Shown here in pieces: positions 27,781 through 36,524 of a DNA stretch of 64,000 nt. The DNA is taken from positions 1-64,000 of the forward strand of contig JBFHIJ010000011.1 in the NCBI GenBank assembly GCA_041596515.1, in the 5' to 3' direction. The translations under genes and the position numbers were made by a program. How positions within the stretch are numbered: position 1 is the first letter of the stretch; each line of letters starts with the position of its first letter. Below the pieces are notes generated by a model, which was given only the letters and a program-made list of their open reading frames with translations, searched no databases and was not told the DNA's origin. This DNA is from JBFHIJ01 sp041596515. Its GTDB lineage: Bacteria > Bacteroidota > Ignavibacteria > Kapaibacteriales > UBA2268.

Positions 27781-29151
27781 ATGAAAACAACAATACATCT
27801 GCTTATTGCAGTCCTTATGAGCCTCAGCTCTTTTTCTCAAGATATAAGTGGCTCTTGGACAGGAGAATTAGCTGTACAAGGGACGAAATTGAAACTTAAC
27901 TTTAATATTGACAAAGACGGAAGTACGTATAAAGCAACTATGGATAGCCCAAGCCAAGGAGCTTATGGAATTCCGGCAAGTAACATTACTTTTACCAATT
28001 CGGTGTTGGAAATTGAAATTGGGTCTGCAGGGATTTCTTACACAGGCAAACTAATTGATGATGCAAATATAGATGGCAAATTTATTCAGGGAGGACAGCA
28101 ATTTGACTTGGATCTTACCAGAAGCAAGGAAAAAGCAACAGGACCAATAAGACCACAAGAACCTAAAAAACCTTACTCATATATTAGTACAGAAGTTAGT
28201 TTTGTAAATGCTGAAGATAATATAACACTTAAAGGTACTTTGACAACACCCAAAAGTGGCTCTAATTTCCCGGCAGTAATTCTCGTTAGTGGTAGCGGAG
28301 CACAAAACCGCGATGAAGAACTAATGGGGCACAAACCATTCCTGGTCTTAGCAGATTTCTTAACAAGAAATGGAATTGCTGTGTTGCGCTATGATGATAG
28401 AGGAACGGCCGAATCCGGTGGAGATTTTAGCTCAGCAACTACTCATGACTTCGCAAAAGATGCTAAGGCAGCAGTCGAATTTCTTCGCAAAAGAGATGAT
28501 ATAAATCATTCTAAAATAGGAGTTGTCGGACACAGTGAAGGTGGGGCAATTGCTCCTATGCTTGCTTCTAAAGATGCTGATATAGCATATATAATTCTCA
28601 TGGCTGGTCCGATATTAGACGGCAAAGATCTCATGCTTTTACAGAAATATAAAATAGAAGCACAAATGGGAGTTCCAAAAAGTGTCTTAGATAATAATAA
28701 TAAAATATTTTCAGACGCCTATGATATTCTTATAGATAAAAATCTTAATGGCAATTTACTCAGGGATTCTTTATCCAATCATTTCCAAAGAGAATATGCC
28801 GGGGCTCTGCCTAAAAACAACATAGATGAACTTGTCAGCCAACTAACAAATATATGGTGGAGAGCTTTTATTTCTCTAAAACCGGCAGAATACCTAAAAG
28901 AAGTTAAATGCCCTACTTTAGCTATTTTTGGAGGGAAAGACCTACAAGTACCTTCAAAAGAGAATATTGAAAATTTAGAGACGTTAGCGAGTAAAAACTC
29001 AAACATGAAAGTAGAAATTAAAGAATTTAAAGACTTAAATCATCTATTCCAAGAGTGTACTACTGGTATGCCAAATGAATATGCTCAAATAGAGCAAACA
29101 ATGTCTCCGAAAGTATTGGAATTGATAAAATCTTGGATATTAAAAAGGTAG
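27781..29151 (+). CDS. Secreted alpha/beta hydrolase
   Basis: A 456-residue protein with a signal peptide ending near SLSSFSQD (residue 20). A beta-rich domain of about 100 residues (SGSWTGELAVQGTKLKLNF...) comes first, then an alpha/beta-hydrolase domain from about residue 135. The nucleophile elbow GHSEGG is near residue 247. A late Asp in IFGGKDLQVP and a His in FKDLNHLFQ complete a plausible triad. Related proteins are annotated as esterases or dienelactone-hydrolase-like peptidases; the substrate is unknown. The gene stands alone, bounded by hairpins on both sides. Confidence 0.85.
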   Translation: MKTTIHLLIAVLMSLSSFSQDISGSWTGELAVQGTKLKLNFNIDKDGSTYKATMDSPSQGAYGIPASNITFTNSVLEIEIGSAGISYTGKLIDDANIDGKFIQGGQQFDLDLTRSKEKATGPIRPQEPKKPYSYISTEVSFVNAEDNITLKGTLTTPKSGSNFPAVILVSGSGAQNRDEELMGHKPFLVLADFLTRNGIAVLRYDDRGTAESGGDFSSATTHDFAKDAKAAVEFLRKRDDINHSKIGVVGHSEGGAIAPMLASKDADIAYIILMAGPILDGKDLMLLQKYKIEAQMGVPKSVLDNNNKIFSDAYDILIDKNLNGNLLRDSLSNHFQREYAGALPKNNIDELVSQLTNIWWRAFISLKPAEYLKEVKCPTLAIFGGKDLQVPSKENIENLETLASKNSNMKVEIKEFKDLNHLFQECTTGMPNEYAQIEQTMSPKVLELIKSWILKR

Positions 29152-29226
29152 GAATAAAGTCGAAAACATATTTTCATTTTCATCATGAATTTCTGTTTTG
29201 ACTAATTTTAGCTAGAAATTATACGA

Positions 29227-29261
29227 AATCCCCAATAAGACTTAATTTCCTGTTGGGGATT
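29227..29261. terminator. Hairpin between convergent genes
   Basis: Arms AATCCCCAA and TTGGGGATT pair perfectly around a 17-base loop. The following bases are only moderately T-rich (CTTCT), so termination strength is uncertain. It lies between the hydrolase gene and the convergent efflux operon. Confidence 0.6.
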
Positions 29262-29315
29262 CTTCTAAAAAAAGTTGATATGAGCTATATAGTTAAATCA
29301 TATAATATCAAAATC

Positions 29316-30443
29316 TTACACTGTCTTCTTATACCTCAATATCGCACTTACATTAAATATCACTGCGAAAATTCCCATCATTTTAAAATGGAACACTATA
29401 TTTTCAAATCCTGCACCTTTAAGCATCACCATCCTAATAACTTCTATAAAGTAGCGAATTGGATTGAGGTAAGTAAGGTATTGCACAAACTCAGGCATAT
29501 TTTCTATTGGTGTGAAAAGCCCTGATAATAATATAAAAATTACCATAACGAACCATGAAAGAAACATTGCTTGCTGCTGCGTAGTTGTAAATGTTGATAT
29601 AAATAAGCCTATTCCTAAAAACACAATCATATACGCAGTTGCAAATAGAAATATCAAACCGATGCTTCCAAGAATAGGAATGTTATATACCAGTTTTGCT
29701 ACAACTAAACCAAGAGCCAACTCAAATAATGCAATTACTAAAAATGGTAATAGTTTGCCAATTATAAATTCGTGCTTTTTGATAGGAGTTACGTTAATCT
29801 GCTCTATAGTACCGATTTCCTTTTCCTTTACAATGTTCATCGAAGACAAGAAAGTACCAATCATAGTAACTAAAAGCACCAAAATGCCCGGCACCATAAA
29901 CGTATCATACTTTAAATCTTCGTTGTACCAATTAGAGTATTCGACATTTATATGTTTAAGTGGAGCTTGGAGAACTGAGTTAGAAGCCAGCGATAGCTCT
30001 TTAGCAATTTCCGCATTATAGTCATTCATTATATTTGACGCGTAGTTCATTGCCAAACCTGCTTTAGTGCCGTCAATAGCATTGGCGACAATCTTAGTTT
30101 TTGCTCTCTTTTCGCGAACTAAGTCATATTCAAAATTCTTTGGAATTTCTATATATAAATCTGCTTTAGAATCCTGAATAGCTTCATTTGCATAAACTTC
30201 GCTGAGGCACACTTCTTTCAGTACAAAATAAGGTGAAGCATCAAATTTATGGATAATCTGTCTGGAAACAGAAGACATATCCTTATCAACAATGTATAGT
30301 TTCAGGTTTTTAATGTCAAAAGTTGCCGCGTTAGCAAGTATCAAAAGCTGTATTATAGGCATAATGAAAATTATAGGCAACATGGCTTTATTCCTAAAAA
30401 CCTGCTTGAATTCTTTCTCTAAAAGGAATTTTATATTTCGCAT
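29316..30443 (-). CDS. ABC-2 type efflux permease (YbhR-like)
   Basis: A 375-residue membrane protein with one N-terminal helix, a large periplasmic loop (about residues 40-170) and five C-terminal helices. This is the ABC2_membrane_3 architecture of YbhR/YbhS. The INVTPIKKHEFIIGKLLPF block is typical. The start is placed at ATG 30443, one base after the stop of the upstream permease; an upstream in-frame extension overlaps that gene and lacks support. It is the last gene of the operon and forms the transport channel together with the preceding permease. Confidence 0.9.
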   Translation of the reverse strand: MRNIKFLLEKEFKQVFRNKAMLPIIFIMPIIQLLILANAATFDIKNLKLYIVDKDMSSVSRQIIHKFDASPYFVLKEVCLSEVYANEAIQDSKADLYIEIPKNFEYDLVREKRAKTKIVANAIDGTKAGLAMNYASNIMNDYNAEIAKELSLASNSVLQAPLKHINVEYSNWYNEDLKYDTFMVPGILVLLVTMIGTFLSSMNIVKEKEIGTIEQINVTPIKKHEFIIGKLLPFLVIALFELALGLVVAKLVYNIPILGSIGLIFLFATAYMIVFLGIGLFISTFTTTQQQAMFLSWFVMVIFILLSGLFTPIENMPEFVQYLTYLNPIRYFIEVIRMVMLKGAGFENIVFHFKMMGIFAVIFNVSAILRYKKTV

Positions 30444-30444
30444 T

Positions 30445-31548
30445 TTACAACCTAATTTTGAAGTTCTTGATACTAAGCAAAATAAATCCAACTGTCATAC
30501 CAATTAGAACAAGAGTTTCTTGCCATAGTAGCTCTAATCCGGCTCCTTTCAGCATAATATCTTTCACAATAATTATGAACCAGCTGGAAGGATTAATCCT
30601 TGCTACTACCTGTAAAGGTAGAGGCATATTTTCAATTGGAAATATAAATCCTGATAGTAAGATAGTCGGTAGCATCAGCCCTACAAGACTAACCATGAGA
30701 GCTACTTGCTGAGTTTTGGCTTTAGTAGAGATAAAAATACCTAATGATAGTGCCATCATGATAAACAAAGCACATTCTAACAATAATAAAAGTAAGCTAC
30801 CAACAATAGGAACACCGAAGATAAACTTACCCATTATCAAGATTAGTATCGCATCTATATATGCTATCAGTAGATAAGGAATAACCTTCGATATAATGAT
30901 AATTATTGGTTTCATTGGCGAAGCCAGTAATAGCTCCATATTTCCATTCTCTTTTTCTCTTGTTAGAGATATGGAAGTCATCATAGCTGACACAAGCATC
31001 AATATTACAGTTATTAGTCCCGGAACGAATAGATACACGCCTTTTAGGCTTTTATTATATCGCATTTCCATCTGGTTATCAATAATAAAGTCCGGCATAG
31101 CTACATTATTCAGTTCATTTGTGAAGATACGAATGATAGAACTTGTATAATTTATAAGAGTTGTGCCTGTATTAGGATCGGTTGCATCTGAAATAATATG
31201 AATATTTGCAGAGCCTTCTTTGTTTAGATTTTCTGTGAAGTTGGGCTCTATAACGATTACTTGTTTGACTTCTCCTGTTTTAAAGGTTTCCTCTATTTCA
31301 CTATCAGAACTCAAATAAGAATGTAACTTAAAATAATTAGTAGCAAGTATTTTATTTATCAGTTTCTGAGATTGGAAATCTTTTGATTTATCATAAATAG
31401 AAATATTTGCGTTATTAATTTCATTGGTGATAGCAAATCCAAATAGCAAGATTTGTATGATAGGCATACCAAATAAAATCAATAATGTTTTTTTATCTCT
31501 AAAAATATGATAGAACTCTTTTTTTGTAAAGACTAATAGTTTCTTCAT
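30445..31548 (-). CDS. ABC-2 type efflux permease (YbhS-like)
   Basis: A 367-residue paralogue of the next gene with the same one-plus-five helix layout and periplasmic loop. The shared block is LLLASPMKPIIIIISKVIPYL near residue 210, and LSGFIFPIENMPLPLQ matches the corresponding FTPIENMPEFVQ in the partner. Its start overlaps the stop of the upstream ATPase gene by one base. The two permeases probably form a heterodimer that exports drugs or other amphipathic molecules. Confidence 0.9.
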   Translation of the reverse strand: MKKLLVFTKKEFYHIFRDKKTLLILFGMPIIQILLFGFAITNEINNANISIYDKSKDFQSQKLINKILATNYFKLHSYLSSDSEIEETFKTGEVKQVIVIEPNFTENLNKEGSANIHIISDATDPNTGTTLINYTSSIIRIFTNELNNVAMPDFIIDNQMEMRYNKSLKGVYLFVPGLITVILMLVSAMMTSISLTREKENGNMELLLASPMKPIIIIISKVIPYLLIAYIDAILILIMGKFIFGVPIVGSLLLLLLECALFIMMALSLGIFISTKAKTQQVALMVSLVGLMLPTILLSGFIFPIENMPLPLQVVARINPSSWFIIIVKDIMLKGAGLELLWQETLVLIGMTVGFILLSIKNFKIRL

Positions 31549-32279
31549 TATTTGGCTCTTGCTATCTTTAGAAAAACTTCGTCCATATTGTCAGTTTCGT
31601 ATCGTTTCTTAAGTCCGGTCGGTGAGTCTAAAGCTTCTATCCTGCCGTCAACCATCATCGAAATTCTATCGCAGTATTCTGCTTCATCCATGTAGTGAGT
31701 CGTGACAAAAACAGTCACGCCGCGATGAGCAGTTTCGTAAATCATTTCCCAAAACTGCCTTCTGGTGATTGGATCTACTCCTCCGGTAGGTTCGTCTAAA
31801 AATACAATACTGGGTGAATGGATAACAGCAATAGAAAAAGCAATTTTCTGCTTCCAACCCAGAGGTAGCTCACCAACTAATGTTTTTCGCAAATCTTCTA
31901 GTTGGAATCTATGTATCAGCTCATTTGCTTTTTCTTTGATTTGGCTGTTGCTTAAGCCATAAATGCCTGCAAAAAATCTGATATTTTCGTATAAAGTCAA
32001 ATCTTCGTAAAGCGAGAACTTTTGTGACATATAACCGATGCGTTTTTTTATCTGTTCAGACTGTGAAAATACATCATAACCTACCACAGTTGCTTTGCCC
32101 GACGAGGGAGAGAGTAAACCCGTCAGCATCTTCATTGCGGTTGTTTTGCCGGCACCGTTAGCACCTAAAAAGCCAAATATTTCTCCCTTCTTCACATTGA
32201 AAGAAATTGAGTCCACAGCTGTAAAGTTTCCAAAAGTCTTAGTCAAATTTTCTGCTTCTATTACATAATTGTTATTCAT
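31548..32279 (-). CDS. ABC transporter ATP-binding protein (second half of a YbhF-like pair)
   Basis: A 243-residue nucleotide-binding protein with Walker A GANGAGKTT, Walker B IVFLDEPTGGVDP and the H-loop TTHYMDEAEYCDR. The usual LSGGQ signature is replaced by LPLGWKQ. That variant also occurs, to my knowledge, in the second ATPase domain of YbhF/YhiH-type proteins. It overlaps the upstream ATPase gene by 8 bases. In E. coli the two ATPase domains are fused in one polypeptide; here they are separate genes. Confidence 0.92.
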   Translation of the reverse strand: MNNNYVIEAENLTKTFGNFTAVDSISFNVKKGEIFGFLGANGAGKTTAMKMLTGLLSPSSGKATVVGYDVFSQSEQIKKRIGYMSQKFSLYEDLTLYENIRFFAGIYGLSNSQIKEKANELIHRFQLEDLRKTLVGELPLGWKQKIAFSIAVIHSPSIVFLDEPTGGVDPITRRQFWEMIYETAHRGVTVFVTTHYMDEAEYCDRISMMVDGRIEALDSPTGLKKRYETDNMDEVFLKIARAK

Positions 32280-33186
32280 CTTCTTTCACCATCAGCTCAA
32301 TGAATGAATCTTCTATGCCCGGACTTATTTTTGCAATCTCGAACTCTTTCTCGCATTTTTCTTTCAAATAATTAGTAAGATGCTCAATGTCAAATTTGCC
32401 TTTTGGTGCAAAGTGGCAGCTTTCACCAAATGGATAAGCTGAGTGAGTATTTTCGTAATTCCTTAAGTGGGTGATGAGTAGGTGCATATCATCAGCCTTT
32501 ATCGCATAAAGCTCTTTATTAAATTTATCCTCAATTTCTTTAGGAGTTGCCACGCCCAGTATCTTGCCCTCTTGAATCAATGCTATTCTGTCGCATCGTT
32601 TTGCCTCGTCCATGTAAGGAGTTGAAACGAATATCGTAATACCGTACTTTTTTAAATCTCTTAGCATATCCCAAAATTCTTTCCTTGAGACAGGGTCTAC
32701 TCCCGTAGTAGGTTCATCTAAAAAAAGCACTTCCGGCTTATGAATCAGAGCGCATGACAGAGCCAGTTTTTGCTTCATTCCACCGGAAAGGTTACCTGCT
32801 AATCTATCTTTAAATGGCTCTATTTGAGAATAAATAGGAGCAATGAGGTGATAATTTTCTTCTATAGTTGTATCAAAAATTCCCGCAAACAAATCAAGAT
32901 TTTCTTTAATAGATAAATCGGTATATAAGGCAAACTTACCGGGCATATATCCAATAATCTGTCTCACTTTTTTATATTCTTTGACAACGTCTAGCCCCAT
33001 CACATAAGCCTCTCCGGCATCCGGAATTAACAAAGATGTTAAAATCCTTATGAGAGTAGTCTTTCCGGCACCGTCAGGCCCGATAAGACCAAATATTTCG
33101 CCTTCATTGACTTCAATATTTACAGGTTCCAATGACCTGCAGTCACTATAAGATTTTTCTATGTCTTTGATTAAAATGCTTGACAT
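32272..33186 (-). CDS. ABC transporter ATP-binding protein (first half of a YbhF-like pair)
   Basis: A 304-residue ATPase with Walker A GPDGAGKTT, a canonical signature LSGGMKQK, Walker B VLFLDEPTTGVDP and STPYMDEAKRCDR. About 70 residues follow the ATPase core, a region that links to the second domain in fused homologues. It lies 2 bases downstream of the adaptor gene and overlaps the next ATPase gene, so equal production of the two halves is likely. Confidence 0.92.
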   Translation of the reverse strand: MSSILIKDIEKSYSDCRSLEPVNIEVNEGEIFGLIGPDGAGKTTLIRILTSLLIPDAGEAYVMGLDVVKEYKKVRQIIGYMPGKFALYTDLSIKENLDLFAGIFDTTIEENYHLIAPIYSQIEPFKDRLAGNLSGGMKQKLALSCALIHKPEVLFLDEPTTGVDPVSRKEFWDMLRDLKKYGITIFVSTPYMDEAKRCDRIALIQEGKILGVATPKEIEDKFNKELYAIKADDMHLLITHLRNYENTHSAYPFGESCHFAPKGKFDIEHLTNYLKEKCEKEFEIAKISPGIEDSFIELMVKEDE

Positions 33187-33188
33187 AG

Positions 33189-34088
33189 CTATTTAGCTCC
33201 GTTTTCAAAAGTAATTTCACCAGGCATGCCAATCTTAATTGATCCATCATTTTCGACAATTACTTTCACTGCATATACCAAGTTGACTCTTTCTTCTTTA
33301 GTTTGTACAATCTTTGGTGTAAACTCGGATTTATCAGAAATCCACGAGATAGTTCCGTTGAAATATTTAAGTTCATCGCCCTTGTCAATAGCTACTTTAA
33401 CACTTTTACCTATTTTAACTTTTGCCAAGCTTGATTCGCTAACATAAACTCTTAAAGTCATCTGGCTAAGATCTGCAATTTTACATATTGGTTTTCCGGG
33501 AGCTGCAAATTCTCCGTTTTCAATATATTTTTTTAAGACAGTGCCCGTGGTAGGTGATTTTATTTTGGATCTTTCTATCATATCAGCAACCTGTCTGATA
33601 TTTGCTGATAATGGTTCTTTTTCGCTTAATAGTCCTCTGTTCGCTGTGGAGATAGATGACTTAGTTGCAGCGATTTTTTTATCTACTACTTCTAACTCAC
33701 CGCTTATATCATCCAACTGTTTAGTAGTCGCCGCTGAGTCTTTTAGTAATCTTTCTACTCTGTTTTTCTCTCTGAGCAGATTAGCTCTCTGCTTTTCTAA
33801 GACATCAATTTGCACTTGCAAATTCTGCGTTTTAGCATCTATAGCATTTCCTGAGGCTAAAAGCTGTTCCTTTTTAAGATGAAGCTGCACAGTATCAATC
33901 ACTGCAATTAGCTGTTCTTCTTGGATTTCATCGCCTTCGTCTATCATAATATTTGTAACTTTCCCGTTAGTTTCAGCAGATACTATGATTTCAGTAGCTT
34001 CAAAATTACCATAAGCATCAGCTTTTTCTTCATGCCTGTTACAAGCAACAGCAATTAAAGCTATCAGGATTAAAAAATAGTATTTCAT
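33189..34088 (-). CDS. Periplasmic adaptor lipoprotein (HlyD family, YbhG-like)
   Basis: A 299-residue membrane-fusion protein with a lipobox (LIAVACNR, lipidated Cys16). A split biotinyl-lipoyl-like domain (NGKVTNIMIDEGDEIQEEQ and SPTTGTVLKKYIENGE) flanks a long coiled coil at about residues 70-165. It bridges the inner-membrane ABC permeases to the outer-membrane channel encoded just upstream. RBS and spacing (14 bases after tolC) agree with one operon. Confidence 0.92.
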   Translation of the reverse strand: MKYYFLILIALIAVACNRHEEKADAYGNFEATEIIVSAETNGKVTNIMIDEGDEIQEEQLIAVIDTVQLHLKKEQLLASGNAIDAKTQNLQVQIDVLEKQRANLLREKNRVERLLKDSAATTKQLDDISGELEVVDKKIAATKSSISTANRGLLSEKEPLSANIRQVADMIERSKIKSPTTGTVLKKYIENGEFAAPGKPICKIADLSQMTLRVYVSESSLAKVKIGKSVKVAIDKGDELKYFNGTISWISDKSEFTPKIVQTKEERVNLVYAVKVIVENDGSIKIGMPGEITFENGAK

Positions 34089-34102
34089 AATATCACCTTA
34101 TA

Positions 34103-35380
34103 TTATTTATTGCCGGTTTGAATTAAAAGATTGCTTATAGCTAACTGTTTCTGAATGTAGTGCACTGAGCGATTTATTTTTGCATCAGTTAGATTTTTTA
34201 TTTCTAAAATATACTGGGTTGAAGTGATTGTTCCGTTTTGGAGTTGTGAAAAAGCCATATCTACAACTCTTTCCTGCATCTCTATAACGCTGTCATCTGT
34301 TGTAAGAAGAGCCATATACTTTTGAATATTTTGCTTCTCAGATATAATAATATTATTCAGACTTCTTTTGAGTTCGTATTTGTCATTATTATTTATTTCT
34401 TGGTTTAGAGTAATCACTTCTTTTGTTTTTGTTGATTTATACCAATCAAAAGGCTGCCATTTTAAGTTAATTCCTGCCATATAGTATGTTTGGAAACCTT
34501 CTTCAAAAATATTCATAGGATTAGGGTTCCCGTAACCGACTTTTGCGAATGCTGCTATTTTTGGCATCAAGTTACTTGCTGCGGACTCTTTAGTCGATTC
34601 CAATAGCTCATTTTTGTAATCTAAACTTTTAAGCTCTGCTCTTTTAAGCTCTATAACAGAATTAAATATATCTTGATTAGGACTTACCAGATTCCCGTTA
34701 GTAAACTCAGGCATCTCCAGATAGTTTGCTAATGTTTCTTTGATTGACTTCAAATCAGACTGTGTCGCACTCAACTTCATTTTTATTTTTTCTATTTCAA
34801 TCTGTAATGACAGTAGATTGCTTTTTATAATCACACCGTTTTTATACATAGACTGAAGTTGATTTTCACGAGATTGCAAAAATTCAATATTTTCTTGTAA
34901 AATAACTGAATTTTGCTGCAGTAAAAGGGCTGAGAAGAATAGTCTACTAATGTTTTCCTTAAGAGTTTGTGTGGTAATCTCTATAGAATTTTTCTCTAAA
35001 ATATTTTGCAATTCTTTGATTCCAATTGCTGCTGAAATGTTTCCGCCATCCCATATAAGTTGCTGAATCTGAGCACTAACTTGATAGTTTTCTTTAGGTA
35101 TTTCATTCATACTAAAATTTGGTAACTTTATTGGCAGTGACATCACGTCACTCTGCACAGTAGCGCTTGCATCCAAAGAAAGCTGCGGAAAGTATAAAGA
35201 ATTAAGATTGTACCTCTCCAAATCATTCTTATTGTCTATCAGCTTGGCATTGTTTTGTTGTTTATTCTTGCGAATAGCAGCATCTAAGCATTCATCTAAA
35301 GTGATTTCAGAAGCATGCATAACAGAATACTGTAAGAGTGCAACAAGCACAAAGAAACCGGAGAAGAGTATATTTTTCAT
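34103..35380 (-). CDS. TolC-family outer-membrane efflux protein
   Basis: A 425-residue protein with a signal peptide (through VMHAS, residue 24). The TolC/OEP internal duplication is visible: EITLDECLDAAIRKNKQQNN at the mature start, long alpha-helical stretches, and an AGINLKWQPFDWYK strand near residue 305. It forms the outer-membrane exit duct for the ABC efflux pump. The gene is the first structural gene after the regulator, 7 bases downstream. Confidence 0.9.
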   Translation of the reverse strand: MKNILFSGFFVLVALLQYSVMHASEITLDECLDAAIRKNKQQNNAKLIDNKNDLERYNLNSLYFPQLSLDASATVQSDVMSLPIKLPNFSMNEIPKENYQVSAQIQQLIWDGGNISAAIGIKELQNILEKNSIEITTQTLKENISRLFFSALLLQQNSVILQENIEFLQSRENQLQSMYKNGVIIKSNLLSLQIEIEKIKMKLSATQSDLKSIKETLANYLEMPEFTNGNLVSPNQDIFNSVIELKRAELKSLDYKNELLESTKESAASNLMPKIAAFAKVGYGNPNPMNIFEEGFQTYYMAGINLKWQPFDWYKSTKTKEVITLNQEINNNDKYELKRSLNNIIISEKQNIQKYMALLTTDDSVIEMQERVVDMAFSQLQNGTITSTQYILEIKNLTDAKINRSVHYIQKQLAISNLLIQTGNK

Positions 35381-35387
35381 ATCCTTC

Positions 35388-36035
35388 CTACTTCTTAATT
35401 TTAATACTGTTCATAATAAACTCTGGTATGTGTTTTTTTCGATCTTCAAGAAACTGATAGTATTCGTTGTTATCATAACCGAAGTTGTACTGCATAAGAG
35501 GTCTGGCTGCAAAAGGGAAAATGCACAGAGACATAATATTTGCAATTAAATGTTGCAGTTTTATAGGTCTTATATTTCCGAATTCTATTTCTTTATCCAA
35601 ATCTACTTGAAGCTTTTGTATTTTTTCATGCATAAGATTTTTATTGAATAGATTAAATATATAATCCGGATTTTGCTGAAGCTCATTAAGGATAAAGTTC
35701 GGGAATTGTGGATTTTGTTGAAGCATAGAAATATATTGATTACAAAATTGAGAAATCTTTTCCTCTAAGCCTAAATCTGTGTTTAATAATTCGGATATTT
35801 TACCTAAAAAAGTAGAAAGTACCGAGTTAAAAATCTTATCGAATAATAGCTGTTTACTTCTGAAATAATAATGCAAAGAAGCTTTATTTATACCGGCTTC
35901 ATCAGCAATCTCCTGCATACGAGCTCCGGAAAATCCTTTTTTTGTGAAGACCTTCATTGCTGCCAGTAGTATTCTTTCCTCTGTTACAGTCTCTTGACTC
36001 ATCTCTTGACCTTTTAGCATATTTATATTTGTCAT
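35388..36035 (-). CDS. TetR-family transcriptional regulator
   Basis: A protein of up to 215 residues. The N-terminal TetR helix-turn-helix reads ILLAAMKVFTKKGFSGARMQEIADEAGINKASLHYYFRSK. This quote is abbreviated here to the family pattern: VFTKKGFSGARMQEIADEAG then INKASLHYYF. A divergent C-terminal ligand-binding domain follows. AAAGGTC upstream of a second ATG at 36002 suggests translation may begin there (204 residues). It leads the efflux operon, as CecR does for E. coli ybhGFSR, and probably represses it until a ligand binds. Confidence 0.9.
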   Translation of the reverse strand: MTNINMLKGQEMSQETVTEERILLAAMKVFTKKGFSGARMQEIADEAGINKASLHYYFRSKQLLFDKIFNSVLSTFLGKISELLNTDLGLEEKISQFCNQYISMLQQNPQFPNFILNELQQNPDYIFNLFNKNLMHEKIQKLQVDLDKEIEFGNIRPIKLQHLIANIMSLCIFPFAARPLMQYNFGYDNNEYYQFLEDRKKHIPEFIMNSIKIKK

Positions 36036-36048
36036 TAAAGTTTCAATC

Positions 36049-36366
36049 TCAAAAGAAGCTGATAGGTATAAATGGATTTAATGAAATAAACATACATTGT
36101 TGATTGCATTCTTTAGCCATCTTATGTAAAGATTTAATATTGTCTTCTATTAAGATAGAATATGTATAGTCTCCTCCTATTATACTTTGCTCGATTGTTT
36201 CAAGGCAGAAACAAAATAAATCTTCCAAGCCCTCAAAACGTTTTAGTAAATATTCAATATCTACTTCTAATTCCACAGCAATGTCCGCTAATTGGCATTG
36301 TGTAAATCCTTTGCTACTTAGTGTTTTAAGAGTAGCTGTTACAATACTGGAATCCATTTTTTTCAT
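36049..36366 (-). CDS. Short TetR-like DNA-binding protein
   Basis: A 105-residue protein whose residues 6-50 follow the TetR HTH pattern (LKTLSSKGFTQCQLADIAVE, then a tyrosine in the recognition region and FEGLEDLF in place of FxSKExLF). Only about 55 residues follow, so the normal ligand-binding/dimerisation domain is mostly absent. I placed the start at ATG 36366; the longer frame uses TTG. It is the first gene of the efflux operon, 13 bases before the full-length TetR gene. It may be a remnant, or a working mini-regulator that competes for the same operator. Confidence 0.7.
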   Translation of the reverse strand: MKKMDSSIVTATLKTLSSKGFTQCQLADIAVELEVDIEYLLKRFEGLEDLFCFCLETIEQSIIGGDYTYSILIEDNIKSLHKMAKECNQQCMFISLNPFIPISFF

Positions 36367-36404
36367 ATTACCATATAGTATAATCAAACAGATTGAATAA
36401 ATAG

Positions 36405-36422
36405 TTTAACCATTTGGTTAAA
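36405..36422. promoter_or_regulatory. Palindromic operator, probable TetR site
   Basis: TTTAACCA-TT-TGGTTAAA is a perfect 8+8 inverted repeat with a 2-base centre. It lies 39 bases upstream of the first ATG of the efflux operon, where the promoter should be. The AACCAnnTGGTT form is like operators recognised by TetR-family repressors. It is the only such palindrome I noticed near the operon. Confidence 0.75.
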
Positions 36423-36464
36423 TGTAAGTATAAATTATTTTGTTTCCAAATAGTATTTAAAAAA

Positions 36465-36496
36465 AAGCAGAGATTGTTTTAGTCCAATCTCTGCTT
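36465..36496 (-). terminator. Intrinsic terminator
   Basis: A perfect 12-bp stem (AAGCAGAGATTG at 36465-36476 and its complement at 36485-36496) around an 8-base loop. On the minus strand it is followed by a T-run. It ends the choice-of-anchor protein transcript and insulates the efflux-operon promoter. Confidence 0.9.
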
Positions 36497-36524
36497 ACCT
36501 AAAAAATCTATAAATCAACAATAT

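Noticed and set aside
33226..33882. Plus-strand frames opposite the HlyD-like adaptor gene
   Set aside because: Shadow frames produced by the coiled-coil codon pattern; the adaptor gene is convincing and in an operon.
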